DNA of 64,000 nucleotides from JAGTVG01 sp964389805 (GTDB lineage: Bacteria; Bacteroidota; Bacteroidia; Cytophagales; Cyclobacteriaceae). Positions 9,436 to 19,500 of this stretch are shown here, in pieces. Numbering within the stretch: position 1 is the first letter of the stretch; each line of letters starts with the position of its first letter. Location of the stretch: the NCBI GenBank assembly GCA_964389805.1, contig CAYMFU010000019.1, positions 1 to 64,000 on the forward strand, written 5' to 3'. The notes under the pieces were generated by a model. It was not told the DNA's origin. It saw only the letters and a program-made list of their open reading frames with translations, and did no database searches. Position numbers and translations under genes: made by a program.

Positions 9436-11175
9436 CTAATATAAGATCCTGTATACGGGGTATTGTCTATACGATTTTTCAAAGTACTCCGAACGCTTGT
9501 ATATATAATCTAACTGCGCCCTGGAATTGTTTCCAAAATTCTTATCCAGGCGCCTTTTTTCATCCAGGGAATCTTTTAACCATGGATTTTCACTTAGGAT
9601 CCTCTCAGCTGTATCTTCAAATATATAATCCGAAAAATATTCTTTCTGTTGAAGGATCGGATCAAAAAAATTCCATTTAAAAAATGAATCTTCCCCTTGC
9701 GGCTCAAGGGATTCAATTATATACCGCATGCCCCTTTGTGTAACAGGCACATAATAATCGCCCTTCTTTACCTTAACCTGCATTACTACCGGTTTCAAAA
9801 TGGTGCCGTAATGAGGGTAATGTCCTTCGTAAGGACTTTGATAGGTCTTGAAGTCTTCAATGTAATAGGTTTCTACGGTAAGGAGGGTGTCTGCCAGGTA
9901 CCTGCTGAAAGTAATATTATTTACTTCGAGATGTTTTATTACCTTATCCCATGCCTGACTGATCACGTATGCTTTGGGAACCGTAATTGACTTGTTTACA
10001 AGCAGTTTATTATAATAAGGGATTTTGATCTCATAGGGATGTTCGCGATCGTACTTCAGGCGCTTCCCGCCTGTCACCTTACTATCAATTGTACTGGCCT
10101 GATACCCTTTAAAAAGAATTGTGTCTGATTCTGTATGGTCTTGATCCCAGCCTAATACATATTTATCTGCCTCCATAATATTTGCCCGGTCTATTTCCCG
10201 AATTGATCTGATGAGGTCCTTATTGGCTACTCCATTCTCCAGTATTGAAATAAGAAACTGATAGGTAACCTGTACTCTTTCCTTAAATGATTTTAGCATA
10301 TGGGCTTCTGACATATAGCCAATAGTCTGAAACAGTGCAGTATATCCGGTAGAAAACCTGGGATAATCAAAGAATTGCCCATATCCTTTATCTGGAGTCT
10401 TGCCATAAATATTTACAAAAGGGCTCATCTCATATCCATTCTTTTTCATGGATTCAAATAAAGAAGGCGTGAATTTCTCTTTCATGAACTGTCCAAGCTT
10501 TCCTCCCATTTTCTGGGGATGTGTATCCAGGCAAGTCATTATATATTGATAATCCGCTCCATTGGATGTATGTGTATCAACAAATATTTCCGGATCGAAG
10601 CGTTGAAAATATTCCACAAATGAAATGGTATTTTTTGCGTCCATCTTGATAAAGTCCCTGTTCAGATCCAGATTTTTTGCATTTCCCCGGAAGCCATAAG
10701 CCTCGGGACCATTTTGATTGGCGCGACTGAATGATCCTCTCATTAGTCCACCTCCTACATTATAGAATGGAATTATCGCCAGGCTAATTGTTCCTGAGAT
10801 CTCACCCAAAATTTTTCCAGAGGCAAGATCACGAACCAGCATCATGGAGGCATCCACCCCGGCAGGTTCACCAGGATGGATTGCATTTAGTATTAAAATC
10901 TTTATTTTATTTTTGGTTGGAGATTCTGTCCTCCCGTTAAAGTTGAATGCGACAACATGTAAAGGATATCCACTATCCGTCTTTCCAATTTCCTCGATTT
11001 GTATCAATCGATTTTGGTCGGCTAAAGACTTGTAATATTCGATGCATTCAAAGTAAGTAGAAGTTGCACGCCCTTCCGATTTTTCAAAGGGTGTAATATT
11101 CTTTTTCTGTGCAAAGGAATATAGTGCAAGGAGCCACAGCACCGTAGAAATCAGAATAGGTTTAATCCAAGTCAT
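9436..11175 (-). CDS. Secreted M14-family zinc carboxypeptidase
   Basis: A zinc metallocarboxypeptidase-like protein of 579 residues. I start at the ATG at 11175, where MTWIKPILISTVLWLLALYSFAQ forms a signal peptide; the frame is open further, to 11265, but that stretch does not look like protein. The zinc motif HPGE is at His100-Glu103 (ILNAIHPGEPAG) and the third ligand is His202 in DTHTSNG. A later YMSEAHML may carry the catalytic glutamate. The long C-terminal half (about 250 residues after the peptidase) is beta-rich and of unknown role. It follows the LOG-family gene by 46 bases. The substrate is unknown, with peptides or peptidoglycan fragments possible. Confidence 0.88.
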   Translation of the reverse strand: MTWIKPILISTVLWLLALYSFAQKKNITPFEKSEGRATSTYFECIEYYKSLADQNRLIQIEEIGKTDSGYPLHVVAFNFNGRTESPTKNKIKILILNAIHPGEPAGVDASMMLVRDLASGKILGEISGTISLAIIPFYNVGGGLMRGSFSRANQNGPEAYGFRGNAKNLDLNRDFIKMDAKNTISFVEYFQRFDPEIFVDTHTSNGADYQYIMTCLDTHPQKMGGKLGQFMKEKFTPSLFESMKKNGYEMSPFVNIYGKTPDKGYGQFFDYPRFSTGYTALFQTIGYMSEAHMLKSFKERVQVTYQFLISILENGVANKDLIRSIREIDRANIMEADKYVLGWDQDHTESDTILFKGYQASTIDSKVTGGKRLKYDREHPYEIKIPYYNKLLVNKSITVPKAYVISQAWDKVIKHLEVNNITFSRYLADTLLTVETYYIEDFKTYQSPYEGHYPHYGTILKPVVMQVKVKKGDYYVPVTQRGMRYIIESLEPQGEDSFFKWNFFDPILQQKEYFSDYIFEDTAERILSENPWLKDSLDEKRRLDKNFGNNSRAQLDYIYKRSEYFEKSYRQYPVYRILY

Positions 11176-11221
11176 TTCAATAATCCGCTTGTACTTTGAA
11201 TTCCGGAGATTAGTATGCTGG

Positions 11222-11797
11222 TCAGGTTTTCTCGATCCATTTGGTATCCTCAAACACAGGTGCATTCTTTATTGTATTAATAATATTTTCAGGATCTTTA
11301 CTTGACAAGAGTATATCACGGTTATTTTTCTTTAGGAAACCTGCTGCAACCATATTATCAAGCATGTCAAGGAATTGATCATAGAAGCCGTTTATGTTCA
11401 ATAAGCCAATTGGTTTCCTGATTAGTTTCAATTGGATCCAGGTCAGTATTTCCCCCATCTCTTCAAGTGTCCCGAAACCACCAGGCAAGGCCAGAAAACC
11501 ATCAGAGATTTCTGCCATTTTTTGTTTCCTTTCGTGCATTGATTCCACGATTATTAATTCAGTTACGTTGTCATGGCCTACCTCGAGATCATAAAGGAAT
11601 CTTGGAATGACGCCAATGACTTTTCCATTCATGGATAGGATCTTGTCGGCCAGTACACCCATGATCCCTATACTTCCACCCCCATATACCATTGTAAGAC
11701 CTTCATTTACAATAATCTCAGCGAGTTCCAATGCGGAATTTTCATAAACAGGATCATTCCCTTTGCTTGAACCACAAAATATGCATAAATGCTTCAT
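11222..11797 (-). CDS. LOG-family (TIGR00730) Rossmann-fold protein
   Basis: A 191-residue protein of the lysine-decarboxylase-like/LOG family. In several bacteria and plants this family releases the free base from cytokinin nucleotides (nucleoside monophosphate ribohydrolase). The signature PGGFGTLEEMGEILTWIQL is present near residues 100-120, together with the N-terminal IFCGSSKG and YGGGSIGIMGVLAD nucleotide-binding loops. The older label 'lysine decarboxylase' is not supported by biochemistry in this family. It is divergently oriented to the TauE/SafE-type permease gene. Confidence 0.92.
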   Translation of the reverse strand: MKHLCIFCGSSKGNDPVYENSALELAEIIVNEGLTMVYGGGSIGIMGVLADKILSMNGKVIGVIPRFLYDLEVGHDNVTELIIVESMHERKQKMAEISDGFLALPGGFGTLEEMGEILTWIQLKLIRKPIGLLNINGFYDQFLDMLDNMVAAGFLKKNNRDILLSSKDPENIINTIKNAPVFEDTKWIEKT

Positions 11798-11894
11798 TGT
11801 GTCAGATGTTTTTATATTTAAAATACTGCTTCAAAATAGCTTTTATCTTTCTTATAAAAAAAATTTACGGATATTTACTGACAAAATTTTTATT

Positions 11895-12647
11895 ATGGAA
11901 TGGTATGAGGTTTTGCTTATTATCTCAGTAGGATTTATTGCAGGTTTCCTGAATACCATAGCTGGTGGCGGATCCTTAATTACTTTACCCATTCTAATAT
12001 TTCTTGGTTTGCCTCCTGCCGTTGCGAATGGTACCAACAGGATCGCAATTTTCTCTCAAAACATTTTTGGAGTACTTGGCTTTAAATCAAAAGGGGTATC
12101 TGATTTTCCTTATAGCATTTCTCTCGGGATATCAGCTTTTATCGGGGCTATAATTGGAGCCAGGATTGCGGTGGATATACCAGGAGATTTATTTAATAAA
12201 ATACTGGCTGTATTAATTGTCATTATCGTCTTATTCCCTATTCTAAATAGGAAACCAAAAGATACCGGTAAGGTCATTGAAAGGACTGGAATAAAATATC
12301 GGATTATTGGGATAATTGCGTTTTTCTTCGTTGGCATCTATGGGGGATTTATCCAGGCAGGAGTAGGTTTTATCATAATCGCAGCACTTACGATAATTAA
12401 CAGGTTTAGCCTTGTCAAAACCAACAGTATTAAGGTTTTTGTTGTTCTGATATACACAATTTCAGCGCTTTTTATTTTTATCATCGAAGGAAAGGTTCAT
12501 TGGGGTTATGGTCTCACCCTGGCCGTAGGCAACTCATCCGGTAGTTGGATAGCCAGCCGCCTATCCGTGAGAAAGGGAGATAACTGGGTGAAATGGTTCA
12601 TAGTTGTAACAGTAGTAGCTCTTGCAGTTAAACTTTGGTTATTTTAA
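11895..12647 (+). CDS. TauE/SafE (TSUP) family membrane permease
   Basis: A polytopic inner-membrane protein of 250 residues with about eight hydrophobic segments. The N-terminal half has the family signature GFIAGFLNTIAGGGSLITLP and the second half repeats GIYGGFIQAGVGFIIIAAL, the internal duplication typical of this family. Members export sulfite, sulfoacetate or other small organic anions, and the substrate here is unknown. I chose ATG 11895 because the family begins immediately before the first membrane segment; the frame extends upstream to 11763 but overlaps the divergent LOG gene. Confidence 0.92.
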   Translation: MEWYEVLLIISVGFIAGFLNTIAGGGSLITLPILIFLGLPPAVANGTNRIAIFSQNIFGVLGFKSKGVSDFPYSISLGISAFIGAIIGARIAVDIPGDLFNKILAVLIVIIVLFPILNRKPKDTGKVIERTGIKYRIIGIIAFFFVGIYGGFIQAGVGFIIIAALTIINRFSLVKTNSIKVFVVLIYTISALFIFIIEGKVHWGYGLTLAVGNSSGSWIASRLSVRKGDNWVKWFIVVTVVALAVKLWLF

Positions 12648-12794
12648 AACAAGCTTTTACAATTAAATGAAAAAGCTCTATAAATTGATTTACTTTGTGC
12701 TGCGAAAATATATAGATTGATTTTTTTGAAAATAAAATAATTAATTCGCAAAATTTGTTTAATAACCTAAGCACTAAATAAAAAGACTAGAATC

Positions 12795-13160
12795 ATGAAT
12801 GTCAGGGGGAAAATATTTGAGATCTATGATGTAAGCAAGGTAAGCGAATCATTCCGCAAGCGGGAGTTCGTAATAGAATTCAAGGAAAATCCGCAATATC
12901 CCGAATACCTGAAATTTGAACTGATACAGGATAAATGCGATCTTCTCAACAACTTTAAAGTGGGTAGTTTTGTAGAGGTTTATTTTAATTTAAAAGGAAG
13001 GTCATGGACTAATCCGAAAGGGGAGAAAGTATATTTTAACTCTTTGCAAGCCTGGCGCCTTGAGCCAATAGAGGGGAGTAACGAAGCACAGCCTGAATAT
13101 CAGCCCCCAATGGGTGATGACCTGGCTTCATTTACCGAAGAGGATGAGTTGCCTTTCTAA
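12795..13160 (+). CDS. DUF3127 protein with SSB-like acidic tail
   Basis: A 121-residue protein recognisable as a DUF3127 member, a small family found mainly in Bacteroidota. The core (MNVRGKIFEIYDV to FNSLQAWRLEPI) reads as a compact beta-barrel of OB-fold type, with the conserved FRKREFVIEF and FNLKGRSW stretches. After a proline- and glutamine-rich linker it ends in an acidic tip EEDELPF, very like the C-terminal tip of single-stranded DNA-binding protein. A DNA-related role is therefore plausible but not shown. It is a single gene with a 147-base upstream gap. Confidence 0.9.
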   Translation: MNVRGKIFEIYDVSKVSESFRKREFVIEFKENPQYPEYLKFELIQDKCDLLNNFKVGSFVEVYFNLKGRSWTNPKGEKVYFNSLQAWRLEPIEGSNEAQPEYQPPMGDDLASFTEEDELPF

Positions 13161-13190
13161 TCTCAGATAAAAAGGATTTTTTACGCTGCT

Positions 13191-15314
13191 CTATCTTTTC
13201 AATATATACCAAAGGGTTTTATGCTGGGCACCGATCAATATAGTTCGCTTTCTCCAGGACCTGTATACAGGTATTTCTTCGATAACTTTCCCGGAAGGAT
13301 CAAGGGCAAAGGCCTTAAACGGATCAGTTTTTTCTATAGAAATCCTGGCAGGAATCCCTTCCGCAACTGTGGGGGATTCCCCCCAATCAGAACCGACAGT
13401 CTTAAAATTCTCATCCCATCCCATATTCGTATTTTCAACCCTGCCCGCTGCAACCAGTAATACTTTTGACGATTTCTCTACTGGCGTTCCATCTAAAGAT
13501 GTTAGTACAATGGTTGCCCAGTTATACGGTGTTGTATCCATAGCCACAGTAACATTCCCCAGGGATATCTCCTTGCCACCGATATATCCAACAGCAGCTT
13601 TTACCATTTCACTATTGATCGTAAATACAGATTCTACAGAATCCACGTTATTCCAGTAAAGCTCACCCGTCTCACTAATCCATGCCCCATCAGGTTCAGC
13701 TATGGGTTCTGAAAGTCCTACATCAGTACCCTGAATGTTCACCTCCATAGGATGTAATAGGGTTAAGGCTTTTGGAGCTCCGGCTTTTTCCCAGATATAA
13801 TTCATGTTTGATCCATGCAATCGTAATTGATGACCTGATTCTACCAGTTCATCCAGCAGATTATCTTTTGATAAATTTAGGTAAACCCGATGATCTCCAG
13901 GTTTAACTCCATTCATCCTGAAGATTGTGGATCCCACTGGAATAAAGATCTGTTTCAAGGGATGACCGGCACTGGAAAAAAAGCCTGTTATCTGTCCTTT
14001 GTCCCATGGGCCATTAAATGTAAAATGATATATCCCATCCCAATCCTGAAAAGATGCAACAGCATTAAGCATGGGATACATTTCAGCACAATAATAATTT
14101 GGTGCCGGATGATCATATTCGCTGATCGTTAATGGCATGCCAGCCACCCTGTGCTGTCCAAACCTGGCAAGGGTTCCCGCTTTTTTATCTGATACCATGG
14201 ATGAATTCCTGATTAACCAGTCCGTCCTTGACCAACTGGTACCTGGGAACCTGGGATGTTCCCAATAGGCATGCATATCCATGAAATCAGAATAGGTTGC
14301 TTCCCTGAATACTCCTGCAATCCCGCTATAGGATCCCTGAGAGTCAGCTATTAATGATTGTGCATTAAGGTCGTTCCTGACATATCCAATCAGTTCAGAT
14401 GCATAACTCATTTCCGTATCTAGCAGAAATTTCCAGAACAATTTCTTCTGCTCCTGTGTTGTTTTATCTTCATATCCTTCGATAATTGTAAAAAGATCGG
14501 GCATTTCCTCGCCTGTTGCATTTGAACTAAGCCAGCCATTCCATTGGTTTAACAAAGATGTCCTGTGATCACCTTTAAGCTGGACTAGTTGTTTCCAGTT
14601 AGAAAGCAGGGAATTTTCATTGTTTATTTCAATGAAGGCAACAGCCGGTTCTTCTAGGTAATTAGTTCCAGTGTAAGGATTTACATGCGTCAGAAGATCG
14701 CGGGCATAATCTTTCTGCATATCGATATAAGGCCTGTAAAAATGATCTAAGGTCTTACCAAATCTGAACTGACTTACTTCAGTTTCCATTCCCGGATAGT
14801 TCCTGGATACATGAAGGTTTATATTTGTATAAACGCCATGCAGTTTCAACTGGTATATCAGCCAATCCAGCTTATCTACCTGATCCATATCGAAATTCAC
14901 CATAGATTCATCCCATATTCCAGCGGGCGATTGTCGCATATCCATATGATGAAACCTCACGACATTCATACCCATCTTACTCAATTGTGCTGCTATCTTT
15001 TGAGCAACATCCTTTTCCGGGAAACATGAACTGAATGTTAAGTTGGTACCAAAAAACCGGATATTTTTGCCCGTCCCATCAATGAAATGTCCATTTTGAA
15101 CTTTTACAAAACCATGTTTTCCAGCCTCTCCGGGATTGAGAAAAGATAAACTGATCTCATTTCCTGCAGTATCCAGATCCTTAACTACAAACTCAAACCA
15201 GCCATACTCTGGGATTTGTTCCGGATATGGATCACAGGAGAATACTATAACTGTTAAAAACCCAAACATAAAGGTTCGGCCAATGCAAAACGCATTAAAA
15301 AATATACCTCTCAT
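13191..15314 (-). CDS. Clan GH-A glycoside hydrolase lipoprotein
   Basis: A 707-residue lipoprotein: the lipobox VIVFSC puts the acylated Cys at residue 27. The catalytic module (about 75-450) is a TIM barrel of clan GH-A, starting with IRFFGTNLTFSSCF and NVVRFHHMD. The acid/base is probably Glu233 in EINNENS and the nucleophile Glu399 in TISEYDHP. The last 250 residues are beta-sandwich-like and may bind carbohydrate. I cannot fix the GH family number or substrate; mannan-type and beta-glucoside-type substrates are both possible. The gene lies 16 bases after the UroD-like gene, at the end of a GH38-UroD-GH-A operon. Confidence 0.85.
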   Translation of the reverse strand: MRGIFFNAFCIGRTFMFGFLTVIVFSCDPYPEQIPEYGWFEFVVKDLDTAGNEISLSFLNPGEAGKHGFVKVQNGHFIDGTGKNIRFFGTNLTFSSCFPEKDVAQKIAAQLSKMGMNVVRFHHMDMRQSPAGIWDESMVNFDMDQVDKLDWLIYQLKLHGVYTNINLHVSRNYPGMETEVSQFRFGKTLDHFYRPYIDMQKDYARDLLTHVNPYTGTNYLEEPAVAFIEINNENSLLSNWKQLVQLKGDHRTSLLNQWNGWLSSNATGEEMPDLFTIIEGYEDKTTQEQKKLFWKFLLDTEMSYASELIGYVRNDLNAQSLIADSQGSYSGIAGVFREATYSDFMDMHAYWEHPRFPGTSWSRTDWLIRNSSMVSDKKAGTLARFGQHRVAGMPLTISEYDHPAPNYYCAEMYPMLNAVASFQDWDGIYHFTFNGPWDKGQITGFFSSAGHPLKQIFIPVGSTIFRMNGVKPGDHRVYLNLSKDNLLDELVESGHQLRLHGSNMNYIWEKAGAPKALTLLHPMEVNIQGTDVGLSEPIAEPDGAWISETGELYWNNVDSVESVFTINSEMVKAAVGYIGGKEISLGNVTVAMDTTPYNWATIVLTSLDGTPVEKSSKVLLVAAGRVENTNMGWDENFKTVGSDWGESPTVAEGIPARISIEKTDPFKAFALDPSGKVIEEIPVYRSWRKRTILIGAQHKTLWYILKR

Positions 15315-15330
15315 TTTTTTATTGTTTTAT

Positions 15331-16560
15331 CTAAAAATCTTTTATACTGGAAAACATAGCCAGAATATTTTCTACTGGTACTTCAGGTAAAATATTATGG
15401 ACTTGCTGGAAGACAAATCCGCCTTCAGGAGATAATATTTCCAACTGTTTGTTCACATGATCATATACTTCCTCCGGGCTCCCCTCAGGTAAAACATGCT
15501 GTGTATCACATCCCCCACCCCAGAATACGATTTCTTTCCCAAAATCTTTTTTCAGTTGTTCGGCTTCCATGCCCCGCGCTGTTATCTGTACTGGATTTAT
15601 GGTGTCGAGTCCGGCATCTATCAGGTCAGGTAGCAATTCCCGAACGCCACCACAGCAGTGCAACATAACTTTTACGTCAGCTAATTCTTTTGCTTTAGCC
15701 CACATGATCTTATGCCTTGGTTTAAAATATTCCCTGTACATTTCAGGTGACATCTGTGGTCCTGACTGCATGCCAAGATCATCTCCAAAAAGGATAATAT
15801 CAATATTATTTCCAACGGCTCCAAGGAACCTTTCAAGATTGTCCAGATGTATTTCCAGAAGTCTGTCGAGAAAATCATGTATAGCTGGCGGGTCCATAGC
15901 CAGCATTAACAGAAACTGATCATTCCTGTATAACATTTGGCCGGTCTCTAACAAGTTACCCCCAAATAAACCAATAATAGCCCGGTCAGTAGATTTGCGA
16001 AGCCTTGCTGCTGACTCTTTAAGTAGTTTTTCTCCTTCCTCACCGTCTGTCAGCGGGCCAGGGGGTGAAACCACAGTATGCCACATCGACTCATCCATAG
16101 CAGCATGGATATCACTTCTGTCAGATCCTTCATCATAAAACGGATACCATAACTGTTCAAAAAACTGAGCCCTATCAGGCATTTGAGCTATTATCCGGCC
16201 AGTTTTACTTCTAATGATCCATCTTTTCTCTTCCCGTTCAGGATTTACCCATTTGGGAAGAAAACAATCCGTGCCATCAGGTAAAATCCAGGATCTCCAA
16301 TCTTTATCCTCTGTTGCAAAGGCTCTTCCAAGTTCAATGGTATCAATGCCCAGAATATCCAGGACATCATTATCCAGAACAGCCAATTGCTGGACAGGAT
16401 CATAGATCCTCACCGGCGCGGGTTTTAAGCCAAGTGCCTTTCTTAATTTCGGATATATCGAAGCAGAAAGTCCGGAGGAGCGGTGTCCCGATAAATCCAC
16501 AGGTACCCGGTCAGATGATTTAAATTCAAACGCTTTTAATACCCGTTCGCGTGATGTCAT
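15331..16560 (-). CDS. UroD-family (cobamide methyltransferase-like) protein
   Basis: A 409-residue member of the uroporphyrinogen decarboxylase/MtaA-MtbA superfamily. It is longer than true HemE and has a zinc-ligand pattern of the corrinoid methyltransferase type: His301-x-Cys303 (MLHCCGG) and Cys351 (WGGGCDTQH). The start at ATG 16560 overlaps the GH38 stop codon in an ATGA arrangement, so the two are translationally coupled; another ATG lies six codons upstream at 16578. Relatives move methyl groups between a methyl donor, a corrinoid protein and an acceptor, and many copies in glycan-degrading bacteria have no assigned role. The position between two glycosidases suggests it acts on a glycan-derived, perhaps methylated, compound. 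No corrinoid-binding protein is nearby. Confidence 0.88.
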   Translation of the reverse strand: MTSRERVLKAFEFKSSDRVPVDLSGHRSSGLSASIYPKLRKALGLKPAPVRIYDPVQQLAVLDNDVLDILGIDTIELGRAFATEDKDWRSWILPDGTDCFLPKWVNPEREEKRWIIRSKTGRIIAQMPDRAQFFEQLWYPFYDEGSDRSDIHAAMDESMWHTVVSPPGPLTDGEEGEKLLKESAARLRKSTDRAIIGLFGGNLLETGQMLYRNDQFLLMLAMDPPAIHDFLDRLLEIHLDNLERFLGAVGNNIDIILFGDDLGMQSGPQMSPEMYREYFKPRHKIMWAKAKELADVKVMLHCCGGVRELLPDLIDAGLDTINPVQITARGMEAEQLKKDFGKEIVFWGGGCDTQHVLPEGSPEEVYDHVNKQLEILSPEGGFVFQQVHNILPEVPVENILAMFSSIKDF

Positions 16561-19500
16561 TTTTTTTGCTTGTTCCATGAGACTTTTAAAAAATGAACAG
16601 AATTAGGCTTAAATAAAACCTTACCATTTATATCATTAAGATGTTCGTCAAGGACATTTACCTCAGTCCAGTTAGAATCAGGATAGAGGTTAAAAAACAG
16701 ATCCGGATCGAATTCTGTTTCTTTACCAGAAATTTCCCGCAGTTGAAAAACGATACCTGTCCCCTTAGCAGAAGGTATGGCATTAACCACCAAAAGATCA
16801 GTATCATCATATCCGAGAATGCTGGAGTATCCTATTTCTTCCTTGTTTTCCCCTTCCGGAAAAACTCTTCCAACCAAAGGGTTCCTGGATTGCCATCCGA
16901 AGGTTGTGGCCTTCAAAATACCGGGATCATCTGTTGAGGTTAAAAAATATCGCCATGTCAAGTTGCCTTCCTGGCTTGCCCTAAAATTAGTTGTCCAATA
17001 ATTGTTAAGTACCCAGGAATAAATATGATTGGTTTCAGGATTATGATCGTAACTGAAATTCCCCAGGTTCATTCCCCCCAGGTGAAACAAGGGGATTTCG
17101 GGACTGACAAGTATTATTTGTCCTCCTTCAGATCTTATAGTAACAAAATTCTGCACTGTGTTCCAATCAGAAGCTGTTCCTGCGAGCTGGTCCTTGCCTG
17201 GCCTGACAACTCCTCCTTGTGCTTCGAAAATAATTTCCCCATTATCCTCCTTGAATGGAAAACCAACATACAGGGCTTCCGGCTCAGTAACTGCATTTTT
17301 AATGAGGGAGTAAGTCAATTCTATCAGTGGCTCGGTATTATAGAACCTGTATTCAATATTTACTGGTCCGCTTGAACATCCTTCCAGGAGGCCTTTTACC
17401 TTGATAGCAGTCCAGATAGGGCCCTTTTCAATATCACTGAAAGATACATTCGCAAGACTTGTTCGCTCAGGTTCTTCATGCAGGGTAAACAATTCCAATT
17501 GACGCCGGTTTTTTAATCTTTCATATATTAATTGTCCGGGTTTCCAGTCTGATTTTAAATCTGCCAATTCTTTTTTCCTGGCTTTATCAAATAAGGAACT
17601 GAAACCCCCTGTTTCAGGATCAAGAGTTATTGACCAGAAATCATTTTCAAATTTTCCTTGAAATGGTTCAGTTTTTTTGGATACTTTTTTGCCATCCTGA
17701 TTTTTAATGATCAGTGATTTGTAACCCATTGATGGAACATCCTCTACCCATAACACCCAATATGTACCATCCGACCGGCTGGATACAGATTGTACTTGAA
17801 CAGGATTGCCCTCCTGATCGTTTATCGAAAAGGTTGAACCAGGTTCAAGGATCTCATGATCGATATACACTTCGACCAATCCTGACCTGGTTTGATTTAA
17901 AGTATTAAATACAGTTATTGAAGGGTCTGAATACCTCGGAATATGTTCCTGTAGCAATCCAAATGCTTCTTCTCTCAATATCCTCGAATGCTTTAATGCC
18001 TCCCAGGCATAGGAAGACTTCTCAGCCCATTGAACCATACTGTTCTCTGAATAAGGATCTGAAATACTTTCAGCTGCACCGAAAGTATGTTCATCGTAAA
18101 ATAAAATATTTCTATAGATTTGATCTATATCCATATGAATCCTTGGATTTAATTCCTGGCCAAAGGCAGTGCCCATCGCCAATAAGCCGGTTGTTACATT
18201 CATTTCCGTCTGGGCTTCACGGATCGCAGCGGTTTCCCTTGCTGCCGATCCAAAACCATCCGTCCACCAGTCCGGCCATGCTTTTTGATAGGTCTCCAGT
18301 TCATTCCTATGGTGGGTGTCAATATATTCCATAAACTCACTGGCGGTTGCACTTCTTAACCTGGGCCATATAAATTGTTCATTCCATTCTTTGATTACCC
18401 TATTGGGGGTCAGGGCAGGAGGAGAATTATCTGTAACATATCCGGAATATTGTAAAGCCAGGTGATCGAAAGGGTAATTTTTCTCTTCAAGCATTGTCAG
18501 ATAGTTCAGAAGGTTGAATTTGAAATTATCTATATCACCTGTATGAAGAAGTAATGCATTCCCATGCATATAATGCTCTCCCCGGAAGGCCAGCATTTTT
18601 TTACCCGATGGAGATTGCCACCAGAAAGAGGTTGGCTTATCAAAAGGTATAAGTGCACGATGCCCATGTTCACCCATTATCAGGTATTTCACTCCTGCAT
18701 CAGGCAAGTAATCAGCCATACACCAGCCTATGCCATTCACATCATCCTGCATAACTGTTTTTACTTCGATCCCGGACTCATGAAAAAGCTTTAGAGGCTT
18801 TAACAAATTCTTCAGACTTGTCTCATCTGCAATCTCAGACATATTAAATAGCATCCCGGTTACCTCGATTCTACCTTCTTCAATTCTATTCAAAAGTCTT
18901 TTGATTTTACTTTCAGGTCTTTTAAGCAGGTATTGTTCAACCGCCCAGGCAGATTCGCAAGTCCACCGGAATTTGGCATCATCGGGATAATCATCCGTCA
19001 GGTCACAATAATCCAGAGCATAATCAATAAACCTCAGGTGTTCTGGCAAAATCTCACTTTGTGGTCTGGTATATCCGATATCAGTGTGTGTATGTTGAAC
19101 AAAATATATGGTCCATGGCCTGATTGGTTCTATTTTGCATGTTTTCCTAATAACTGGATCATCCCCGATCTTTATATTCACTGGCAAATCCGTTTCTTTA
19201 TTCGTTTCAGGAACAAAATATTGAAAAGCATTGTATCCTGGTTCCGCATTAAAATAAGCTTCCTCCACCTGGTCATCAATTTTGATGGAAACCTCTCTTG
19301 TATCCTCCAGGTTTACGAGTTCAACAAGGACAGCCTGCTGCTTATTACCGTTTCTTTTAATTAATATATTTTGGGGCCGGATTGAAAGCTCGTTTTCAAT
19401 TTGATATTTGAAGGTCATATACCATATATTACTTCCACCAGATTCACCTTTAGCCTGAAACAAAACAGGTTTTCCGGGTTCAGCCAAAATAGAGGGCATG

